A stretch of DNA of 14,886 nucleotides from CAZSGN01 sp964606415 (GTDB lineage: Bacteria; Bacteroidota; Bacteroidia; Bacteroidales; JBBRXJ01): the NCBI GenBank assembly GCA_964606415.1, contig CAZSGN010000042.1:1-14886 (forward strand), read 5' to 3'. Numbering within the stretch: position 1 is the first letter of the stretch; each line of letters starts with the position of its first letter. Both the position numbers and the translations under genes were made by a program. The notes beneath the pieces were generated by a model. It ran no database searches. It was not told the origin of the DNA and was given only the letters and a program-made list of their open reading frames with translations. Below are positions 8,315 to 14,564 of this stretch, piece after piece.

Positions 8315-8770
8315 TTAATAACCGATTACCCATAACACACTATCTTTTTCCATGCACTCATCAATAAGTGCAATAATATCCTGTGCAATTTTTATTAATT
8401 GATTTTTATATTTGTTCCAATTCTCTTCCCAAAAAGCATCTTTTTCCTGAAGGATACGCATAAAATCTCTACCAAGAAACATTTTATTTATATAAGATTC
8501 GAATGATTTGGGAGAAGATAGATTTTCCAGATCCCGGACTTTCTTTTTGAATTCATTCAAAAGTGCCACAATATTTCTGGCATTATACTTCGTTGGTTCA
8601 AAATAATCATAAACCTTATTGCTTCTCTCAAAACAATCAATAAAAATATTAAACACCTCTGTTTCGAGATATTTCGATTCCTGATCACAGGCAATGTAAG
8701 TTTCTTCGTCACCAGTGGTATTTAATTCAATAAAGTTAAGTGAGTCAGCGTCAAATAGTTCTAGTCTCAT
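8315..8770 (-). CDS. Uncharacterised protein coupled to glmM
   Basis: I do not recognise this 151-residue protein. It has no signal peptide or membrane helix, is acidic in its first third and likely mostly alpha-helical after about residue 70. One helical stretch contains FKKKVRDLENL, and another near the C-terminus is rich in Trp, Lys and Glu. It ends in hydrophobic VLWVIGY. It has three cysteines and no obvious metal or nucleotide motif. Its TAA ends 1 nt before the glmM ATG, so it is almost certainly in the same operon and may be functionally tied to it. The frame is open further upstream, to an ATG at 8870-8872. That start would overlap the divergent kinase gene and its promoter, so I chose the ATG at 8768-8770. 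Confidence 0.7.
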   Translation of the reverse strand: MRLELFDADSLNFIELNTTGDEETYIACDQESKYLETEVFNIFIDCFERSNKVYDYFEPTKYNARNIVALLNEFKKKVRDLENLSSPKSFESYINKMFLGRDFMRILQEKDAFWEENWNKYKNQLIKIAQDIIALIDECMEKDSVLWVIGY

Positions 8771-8836
8771 GATTACATCTTCTACATTTGAGAGAATAAA
8801 TATAAGAAATACTCCCTGAAATTGATCATTTTCGTA

Positions 8837-8844
8837 TAATTTTG
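8837..8844 (+). promoter_or_regulatory. Candidate -7 box for the kinase-RapZ gene
   Basis: TAATTTTG matches the Bacteroidota -7 consensus TAnnTTTG and lies 16 nt before the GTG start in the divergent intergenic region, which would give a very short leader. No convincing -33 TTG was found at the right spacing. Confidence 0.3.
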
Positions 8845-8860
8845 TTTCAAAAACAAGGCA

Positions 8861-10279
8861 GTGAAAATTCATCAAAATCCTTTAAGTCATTTATTTAAAA
8901 GCTGGGCGGGCACCCCTCCCGAGTCAGAAGTAAAGTTACCCCAATCTGGCTCTACCCGTTCATACTACAGGCTTTCCAGCCCCGGAAAAACAGCTGTTGG
9001 AGTGATTAATAATGATGAAACCGAAAATCAGGCCTTCATTCATTTTACCCGTCATTTTCTTCAAAAACAATTACCAGTCCCGGCAATTTTAGGTGCCGAC
9101 CTTGCTAACCATGCTTATTTACTTGAAGACTTAGGGGACCATACACTTTATCAGGAAATTAATGAACACAAACCTGTATTCAATGAACAAACCATACAGT
9201 TATATCGCCAGTGTCTGGATCAATTATCCGACTTTCAGGTTAAAGGACACGAAGGGCTGAACTATCAATATGCTTATCCACGAAGTGATTTTGATAAACA
9301 ATCGGTCATGTGGGACTTAAATTATTTTAAATACCACTTTTTAAAATTAGTTGGCATCCCTTTTAATGAAACACTTCTTGAAAACGATTTTAATAAACTT
9401 GCAAACCGCATTGATGCCATTCCCCGTTCTTATTTTATGTACAGGGATTTCCAGTCAAGAAATATCATGATCAGGAATAAGAAAATATTTTTCATTGACT
9501 ATCAAGGCGGAAGAAGAGGTGCACCAGGCTATGATGTTGCCTCCCTGCTATTTGAGTCAAAAACCAATTTACCTCCCGATCTCCGCGAAGAGTTATTACA
9601 TTATTATATTGGAAAAGCCGAAAAGAAATACAGCCTTTCCAAAGAAGCTTTTTTAGCATCCTTTTATGACCTTGTACTGGTTCGTCTGCTCCAGGCATTT
9701 GGTGCTTATGGTTTCAGAGGGCTTTATGAGAAAAAGCCTTTATTCGTCCAAAGCATACCTTTTGGCTTAAGCCGGATCTCCTGGTTATTGAAGGAGAATA
9801 AAATTAATTCCGAACTGAGTTATCTAACAAAAATCTTAAAAGAGATGTCCGAAAACAAAAACATTAATGAGCAAATAAACCATCAAACAAAACTTAAAAT
9901 CCGCCTTCAAAGTTTCTCCTTCAAAAGAGGAATACCTTACGACCCAAGCGGGAATGGAGGAGGGTTTGTCATTGACTGCCGGGGCATCATCAACCCGGGC
10001 AGGTACGAAATTTATAAAGATAAAACAGGCCTTGACAAAGAGGTCATTGATTTTTTTCATCAACATGCCAGCGATGAACTAAATAATTTCTTATACCATG
10101 CCCTTGAGATGATCAAACCTACCATTTTAAGCTATCAAAAACGAGGATTCCTAAACTTAAGCATTGCTTTTGGCTGCACTGGTGGGCAACATCGCTCCGT
10201 ATTTTGTGCTGAAAAAATGAAAGAAAAACTAGCAGCTTTTAATATTGAGATTGAAACAAAACATCATGAATTGGATTAA
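8861..10279 (+). CDS. AmgK-like sugar kinase fused to RapZ C-terminal domain
   Basis: This is a 472-residue two-domain cytoplasmic protein. The N-terminal part (about 10-325) is an aminoglycoside-phosphotransferase-fold kinase resembling AmgK, the anomeric MurNAc/GlcNAc 1-kinase. It has the glycine-rich GSTRSYYR (30-37), LLEDLGD (87-93), catalytic loop YRDFQSRNIMI (194-204, D196 and N201), metal-binding IDYQGGR (D213) and GYDVASLL (D225). The C-terminal part (about 346-467) is the RapZ C-terminal domain. It contains SFSFKRGIP (351-359), FVIDCRGIINPG (369-380), TGLDKEV (389-395) and the hallmark GCTGGQHRSV (438-447). The Walker-type N-terminal domain of true RapZ is absent. In Enterobacteria the RapZ C-terminal domain binds GlcN-6-P and the sRNA GlmZ; an equivalent sensory role here is inference. 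The GTG start is forced by a stop at 8837-8839 and by absence of an in-frame ATG before codon 150. Confidence 0.9.
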   Translation: MKIHQNPLSHLFKSWAGTPPESEVKLPQSGSTRSYYRLSSPGKTAVGVINNDETENQAFIHFTRHFLQKQLPVPAILGADLANHAYLLEDLGDHTLYQEINEHKPVFNEQTIQLYRQCLDQLSDFQVKGHEGLNYQYAYPRSDFDKQSVMWDLNYFKYHFLKLVGIPFNETLLENDFNKLANRIDAIPRSYFMYRDFQSRNIMIRNKKIFFIDYQGGRRGAPGYDVASLLFESKTNLPPDLREELLHYYIGKAEKKYSLSKEAFLASFYDLVLVRLLQAFGAYGFRGLYEKKPLFVQSIPFGLSRISWLLKENKINSELSYLTKILKEMSENKNINEQINHQTKLKIRLQSFSFKRGIPYDPSGNGGGFVIDCRGIINPGRYEIYKDKTGLDKEVIDFFHQHASDELNNFLYHALEMIKPTILSYQKRGFLNLSIAFGCTGGQHRSVFCAEKMKEKLAAFNIEIETKHHELD

Positions 10280-10553
10280 TAAATAAATAATAATAACCAT
10301 TTAGAAACAAACGCATATAAACGTCCCTTACGAGTAAAAAAATCACACACACATCAAATAAATAGTATCGATTCACCCAATACCATCCAACTTAGACCGT
10401 CAGGCAACCAATAAAAACAAACAAATGAACCGAGCCATGTCAAAAAAAATGATCATACACAGGAATGCTTATTAAATACCTGATAGCAGCCTCCATGTCA
10501 AGGAAATATCATCATAACGAGCTCCATCTGATAAATAAAAATACATATAACAA

Positions 10554-11273
10554 ATGAAAGCAATGATTTTTGCGGCAGGATTGGGAACCCGACTTGCGCC
10601 TATTACAGAACATACCCCCAAAGCAATGGTTTCTGTCTCAGGAAAACCTGTCATTCAGCATGTACTCGACTATTTAAGTAAACAAGGCATTATTACGGAT
10701 GTCATTATTAATGTACACCATTTTTCAGAGCAGATTATTGCTTATCTGGGACAACAGCAATGGCCAAATTTAAATATTGTCATTTCGGATGAAAGCAAAG
10801 AATTACTGGATACTGGCGGAGGCCTTAAAAAAGCATCATGGTTTCTTGACGGTAATGCTCCCTTTCTCGTTTATAATGTTGATGTGCTAACCAATCTAAA
10901 CATAAAAGAAATGCTGTCATTTCATCAGGAGAAAAAAGGGCTGGCAACACTAGCAACTCAAAATAGACCAACCTCACGCCCTCTGCTTTTTGATCAACAT
11001 GATATTTTATGCGGTTGGGCCAATCGCGCAAGAGATGTTGAGAAAATCATCAGGCCCGTTAACAAATTTTATGAAGTCGGTTTTAGCGGCATTCATATCA
11101 TTGAACCACATTTTTTGAAACTTATATCAGAAAAAGGCGTATTCTCCATCATGGAACCATACCTGAGACTGGCTAAAGACCATCAATTTTACTCTTTTCA
11201 ACACAACAATAACTGGTGGACAGACATTGGGACACATAATAATTTAAAACAAGCCGAATCATTTTTAAAATAA
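10554..11273 (+). CDS. MurU-like sugar-1-phosphate nucleotidyltransferase
   Basis: This 239-residue cytoplasmic enzyme of the GT-A-fold nucleotidyltransferase family would join a sugar-1-phosphate to a nucleotide. It shows GLGTRLAPITEHTPKAM (9-25), the nucleotide-binding loop with K23, then DTGGGL (86-91). The metal aspartates are in YNVDVL (D110) and WWTDIGT (D223), with GFSGIHII (175-182) in the sugar pocket. The short length, without an added C-terminal acyltransferase or hexapeptide domain, fits MurU/HddC-type enzymes. Because it follows an AmgK-like kinase on the same strand, the likely reaction is MurNAc-1-P (or GlcNAc-1-P) plus UTP to UDP-sugar and pyrophosphate, as in the AmgK-MurU recycling route. 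A GDP- or dTDP-sugar role is possible. The 274-nt gap before it is larger than expected for this pair. The ATG overlaps the stop of a 30-codon frame. Confidence 0.85.
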   Translation: MKAMIFAAGLGTRLAPITEHTPKAMVSVSGKPVIQHVLDYLSKQGIITDVIINVHHFSEQIIAYLGQQQWPNLNIVISDESKELLDTGGGLKKASWFLDGNAPFLVYNVDVLTNLNIKEMLSFHQEKKGLATLATQNRPTSRPLLFDQHDILCGWANRARDVEKIIRPVNKFYEVGFSGIHIIEPHFLKLISEKGVFSIMEPYLRLAKDHQFYSFQHNNNWWTDIGTHNNLKQAESFLK

Positions 11274-11313
11274 TTTCCATAACTTTACTATTATATATGA
11301 CAATCAATTACTT

Positions 11314-12489
11314 ATGAGAGCTTTATTATTGACCGTACTAACATCGTTCATTCTGAATGTAAGCGCACAACAGCCTTACAAACCCGGTTATATCATTGAC
11401 CATTCAGGAGACACGACAGAAGGTTTAATTGCCCAGTTAGCGGACAGTACTGCTCATTTCAAATGCCGTTTTAAAAAAGAGATATCGGCTTTCAGGACCT
11501 TTTATGAATACAATCCACAAGATATTATCGCCTACGGTACTTATGGTAAAACCCATTTTGAATCAACAAATCAATCAGAGATTCATGAAGATCAGCCCAT
11601 ATTCATGGAAATCTTGGTAAAAGGGCCATTAAGCCTGCTAAGATTCCGTGACCAGTATTATGTGGAAGCAAATAATACACGTTATCTTTTATCAGACAAA
11701 CAATCAAAAGAAAAAGATTACCAGGATATTTTACTTGATTTAATGGATACCTGCCCTACTTTAGCAGTAAGAATAGACAATACACTGCTTAATCGCCGTT
11801 CGCTTATACAACTGTTTGACGATTACTATACCTGTACCGGCAAAGATTATACTGTTTATGAGAAACACTTTGAATGGCCGGAAGTAACAAACATACTTAC
11901 AGCAGGCATGTACTTCTCAACCATTACATTTGAATCACAATCCAAAGAATATGATTATTTATCAGGAAAATGGGAAACAGCTACAGGCCCACTCATTGGC
12001 ATTCAATGGAATTTAAAATTTAATGAGTTTAGTCATCAATTTTCTATCCGCACAGGTGTCTATTCACAGTTTATAAGATTCAAAGGCGCCTATCAGGAAA
12101 CAAGTCCTACCTATCAACAAAACGATATAAAATTTGAATTCACCCAAATCAAAATACCATTTGGCATCCAACACCGTTTCAGTCAATCAACATTGAGTCC
12201 TGTTTTTAACATGGGCCTCACCGGCAGTCTGAATCTTGGTGTGAAAACAGAAAGAAAAATCACAAAACAGAACTCAGATATCGTCAATGAAGAAAGCATT
12301 ATTTTAAGGCCATTCCAGGTAGCCCTCCATATTGGTTTAGGCGCCGTTTACGAACTGGATCAGAAACATGATCTCCTTCTTGAATTTCGTTATGAGAAAC
12401 CCAACTCTATCGAAAAACGTCAGGATGTTGGATTTGATTTACTCTCCAACATGAATACCTATTCCTTTCTGGCAGGATTTACATTCTAA
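11314..12489 (+). CDS. Outer-membrane beta-barrel protein, secreted
   Basis: This 391-residue protein has a signal peptide (residues 1-18, hydrophobic core LLLTVLTSFIL, likely cut at NVSA|QQ). The first part of the mature protein (about 19-190) opens with PGYIIDHSGDTTEGLI, a start common in uncharacterised Bacteroidota envelope proteins, and looks mainly beta. From about residue 195 on there are alternating amphipathic strands rich in aromatic, Gly and Ser residues (for example FSIRTGVYSQFIRF, FQVALHIGLGAVYELD, HDLLLEFRYEKP), and the last residues are FLAGFTF. A terminal Phe in a beta-strand is the usual outer-membrane insertion signal. I infer an 8-10-strand barrel facing the outside, function unknown. 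The ATG lies 40 nt after the nucleotidyltransferase stop. A 7-of-8 -7-like box, TAACTTTA, is at 11280-11287, so it may be transcribed separately. Confidence 0.75.
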   Translation: MRALLLTVLTSFILNVSAQQPYKPGYIIDHSGDTTEGLIAQLADSTAHFKCRFKKEISAFRTFYEYNPQDIIAYGTYGKTHFESTNQSEIHEDQPIFMEILVKGPLSLLRFRDQYYVEANNTRYLLSDKQSKEKDYQDILLDLMDTCPTLAVRIDNTLLNRRSLIQLFDDYYTCTGKDYTVYEKHFEWPEVTNILTAGMYFSTITFESQSKEYDYLSGKWETATGPLIGIQWNLKFNEFSHQFSIRTGVYSQFIRFKGAYQETSPTYQQNDIKFEFTQIKIPFGIQHRFSQSTLSPVFNMGLTGSLNLGVKTERKITKQNSDIVNEESIILRPFQVALHIGLGAVYELDQKHDLLLEFRYEKPNSIEKRQDVGFDLLSNMNTYSFLAGFTF

Positions 12490-12535
12490 TCAATAACATT
12501 TTATCACCAAAAAAATCCTTTACCTAAATTAAAAG

Positions 12536-12569
12536 AGATAAGCAAAGCGAAATAGCGCTTTATTTATCT
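12536..12569. terminator. Long imperfect hairpin after the barrel gene
   Basis: AGATAAGCAAAGCG (12536-12549) pairs with CGCTTTATTTATCT (12556-12569) across a 6-nt AAATAG loop. Fourteen positions pair, with one G-T wobble and one C-A mismatch. It lies 46 nt past the barrel stop codon and may define the transcript 3' end. The following bases (GCCATCTAAAC) lack a T-run, so a classical intrinsic terminator is not shown, and it could be an RNA-stability element. Confidence 0.45.
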
Positions 12570-12650
12570 GCCATCTAAACATGACCGTTTGATCAATTTC
12601 TGATAAAAATTGCTCATTTTGGGTTTTATGTTATTTTAGTCTCTTTATTT

Positions 12651-12676
12651 TGACAAAAAGTTTATTAAATTTGTCA
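12651..12676. promoter_or_regulatory. Inverted repeat overlapping a promoter-like box before cysH
   Basis: TGACAAA (12651-12657) and TTTGTCA (12670-12676) are perfect 7-nt arms separated by 12 nt. The right arm overlaps TAAATTTG (12666-12673), an exact TAnnTTTG -7 match about 114 nt upstream of the cysH ATG. A dimeric regulator bound here would block or modulate transcription of the sulfate-reduction gene. Which regulator is unknown. The nearest TTTTG (12648-12652) is only 13 nt from the -7 box, shorter than the usual spacing of about 20. Confidence 0.35.
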
Positions 12677-12786
12677 TCTATAATAATATATCAACAACCC
12701 CTTCTCTATAAAACACACCCTTTTATCCGGGAATTATCATTCACTATCTAATAAGTGCATACAGGGGTTAAATAAAAGCAAGAACC

Positions 12787-13497
12787 ATGATAAGCAATCA
12801 AAAAATAGCAGAATATAATCAAATACTTGAAGGACAAAGTGCCGAAGCAGTAATCAGTTTTATCCTGCAAGAATTTGGAGATCGCATTGCACTATCAAGC
12901 AGCATGGGTGCAGAAGATCAGATATTAACCCACATGATTTGCCAGGTTAACCCAAAAATTAAAATTTTCACACTTGACACAGGACGGGTTTTCCCTGAAA
13001 CTTATTCATTAATCGAACGCACAAACGACCGTTACAACATTAAAATACAGGTCTACTTTCCAGATTACAAAGAGGTAGAGCAAATGGTTAATAAAAAAGG
13101 AATCAATTTGTTTTACGAAAGTATCGAAAACCGGAAATTATGCTGTCATATTCGCAAGATCGAACCATTAAAACGTGCATTTAAAGACCTGGATGCCTGG
13201 ATATGTGGGCTTCGACGGGATCAATCCATAACCAGGACTTCAACAAAACTTGTTGAGTGGGATGAGAATAATGAATTACTAAAGATCAATCCACTTGTCA
13301 ATTGGTCCCATAATGAAGTATGGGATTATATCTGCACAAATCATATACCCTATAATAAATTACATGATAAAGGGTTTGCCAGCATAGGTTGCCAACCATG
13401 TACCCGGGCGATTAAGGACGGGGAAGATATCCGTTCAGGCCGTTGGTGGTGGGAGAATCCGGAACATAAAGAATGTGGATTACACTCTAATAATTAG
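12787..13497 (+). CDS. cysH: Assimilatory adenylyl-sulfate (APS/PAPS) reductase
   Basis: The 236-residue cytoplasmic enzyme reduces activated sulfate to sulfite with electrons from thioredoxin, for cysteine synthesis. It has the PAPS-reductase/ATP-pyrophosphatase fold with SSSMGAEDQ (37-45), FTLDTGRVFPET (61-72), GLRRDQS (141-147) and the C-terminal catalytic ECGLH (229-233, C230). It also carries the paired cysteines C119-C120 and the C202-QP-C205 motif, which together ligate a [4Fe-4S] cluster. That places it with the APS-reducing type, not the cluster-free E. coli PAPS type. The product name may still be given as CysH. No cysD, cysN or sulfite-reductase gene is in the window. The ATG at 12787 is preceded by AAGAACC. 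The stop codon TAG runs directly into the octamer array. Confidence 0.93.
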   Translation: MISNQKIAEYNQILEGQSAEAVISFILQEFGDRIALSSSMGAEDQILTHMICQVNPKIKIFTLDTGRVFPETYSLIERTNDRYNIKIQVYFPDYKEVEQMVNKKGINLFYESIENRKLCCHIRKIEPLKRAFKDLDAWICGLRRDQSITRTSTKLVEWDENNELLKINPLVNWSHNEVWDYICTNHIPYNKLHDKGFASIGCQPCTRAIKDGEDIRSGRWWWENPEHKECGLHSNN

Positions 13498-13744
13498 TAT
13501 GATGGTATGATGGTATGATGGTATGATGGTATGATGGTATGATGGTATGATGGTATGAGGGTATGATGGTATGATGGTATGAGGGTATGATGGTATGAGG
13601 GTATGTGGGTATGTGGGTATAAGGGTATGAGGGTATAAGTGTATGATGGTATGATGGTATGAGGGTATGAGGGTATGAGGGTATGAGGGTATAAGTGTAT
13701 GATGGTATGATGGTATGATGGTATGATGGTATGTGGGTATGTGA
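13497..13744. repeat. Tandem octamer array, 31 units of GTATGATG type
   Basis: Thirty-one contiguous 8-bp units fill 248 bp without any change of phase. By my count sixteen are GTATGATG, eight GTATGAGG, three GTATGTGG, two GTATAAGT, one GTATAAGG and one GTATGTGA. The first seven units are identical. Variants cluster in the middle and there is a higher-order pattern: the 7-unit block 13625-13680 is followed by a similar block 13681-13736 starting with the same four units. The array begins on the last base of the cysH stop codon and ends 73 nt before the stop of the convergent gene. Read on the minus strand it is open in every frame (an HTIIPSYH peptide repeat), a by-product of the unit sequence and not evidence of a gene. 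Confidence 0.97.
13599..13689 (+). other. Two G-quadruplex-type tracts inside the octamer array
   Basis: Where a unit ends in GG the next unit supplies a third G. Five GGG runs at 13599, 13607, 13615, 13623 and 13631 are separated by exactly 5 nt. Four more at 13663, 13671, 13679 and 13687 have the same spacing. Both sets satisfy the G3-N1-7 x4 rule on the plus strand, which is also the sense of the cysH transcript. Folding is not shown. Confidence 0.5.
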
Positions 13745-13817
13745 GGGTGTATTATAGGGGGAGATTTGTTTGAATTTTGTGCTATGATTATTATTGACAA
13801 ATCACCCTAACATATAT

Positions 13818-14564
13818 TCAATCTTGCTTGTAAGATTGCTCAGATCCGTTACTTTTGCCAGCAGAAAATCTGGATGCCATTGCAGGCCAATCTTTTGAAT
13901 AAAAATAGAGGGAGATTTTACTATAAGCATACTGCTCCCTGTCTGAATCAGCTCCATAAGGAAACAAAGATCTGGCAGACCACTTTTCCAGGGTTGAAAT
14001 ATCAGCCTTAAAATCATGATTATAAGCAGTAGCAAAAATTTTGATCTTTTTCCTGGCTCCATTCCATTTCAAATCATCAAACCGAACCTCCATTATCTTG
14101 TAAAAAGCTTTTAGATAATGTAATTGCCAGTAAAAACTTTTAAGACGCTTAATGCGCTCTTTTCTAATTGCTTTATCATTTGATAACGAAGAAAGATTCA
14201 TATAAGCAAAATCCTGGAACATATCAGGATGTTCGGATACATATTTTTCAATTGCCTCAGCAAAGGAAGGTTTCATCTGCATTTCACCAATAGAAAAATC
14301 AGCTTTCTCTTTACCATAATTAACATAAATGATCTCCATTGCCCTTTCCTGAAAGAAATCCATTAATAAAGAATGGCGCATCAGTTCAGGGAAAATAACA
14401 GGTATCAAAATATGTTGCTCTTCAGTATCAAGTGCCTGGTTAATTTCCCGAGAGTGTTGCTCAAGAAAAAATAAAGCATCATCATATCCTTCAGGGAATA
14501 TTTGCTCATACCTGGGATTAAACAACAGAAATAAAGGAATTACTATGAAAATCAATATCTTCAT
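13818..14564 (-). CDS. Exported protein with lysozyme/transglycosylase-like motifs
   Basis: The 248-residue product starts with a basic-hydrophobic signal sequence or anchor (MKILIFIVIPLFLLFN). Its central part resembles the catalytic core of lysozyme-fold transglycosylases. Using numbering from the upstream TTG, a glutamate in PVIFPELMRHS (E64, S69) is followed by ADFSIGEMQMKPSF (92-105), which fits the G-x-x-Q-x-x-P pattern of the SLT second motif. This would imply a periplasmic or secreted peptidoglycan-cleaving or peptidoglycan-binding role, but overall similarity is weak and this is inference. The C-terminal half is helical, with many Tyr, Trp and Lys. The frame opens 4 codons earlier at a TTG (14574-14576), and I prefer the ATG at 14562-14564. 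It is transcribed toward cysH and has no partner gene in the window. Confidence 0.8.
   Translation of the reverse strand: MKILIFIVIPLFLLFNPRYEQIFPEGYDDALFFLEQHSREINQALDTEEQHILIPVIFPELMRHSLLMDFFQERAMEIIYVNYGKEKADFSIGEMQMKPSFAEAIEKYVSEHPDMFQDFAYMNLSSLSNDKAIRKERIKRLKSFYWQLHYLKAFYKIMEVRFDDLKWNGARKKIKIFATAYNHDFKADISTLEKWSARSLFPYGADSDREQYAYSKISLYFYSKDWPAMASRFSAGKSNGSEQSYKQD

Noticed and set aside
7993..8335. Several plus-strand frames opposite glmM
   Set aside because: They lie wholly or almost wholly within the mutase gene, whose four active-site loops are intact, and show no family features.
8771..8872. Upstream extension of the glmM-linked unknown gene to the ATG at 8870-8872
   Set aside because: It would overlap the divergent kinase start and its candidate -7 box; the ATG at 8768-8770 leaves a normal divergent promoter region.
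12650..12684. Sigma-70-like TTGACA ... TATAAT pair upstream of cysH
   Set aside because: The spacer is 23 nt, not about 17, and Bacteroidota use a different consensus. The TAnnTTTG match nearby is the better candidate.
13497..13744. CRISPR array
   Set aside because: The units are 8 bp, contiguous and without spacers, and no cas gene is near.
13480..13800. Minus-strand 106-codon frame with HTIIPSYH peptide repeats
   Set aside because: An 8-bp unit without stop codons on this strand is open in all frames automatically. The start is a TTG outside the array and the frame overlaps the cysH end. It is a by-product of the tandem DNA repeat.
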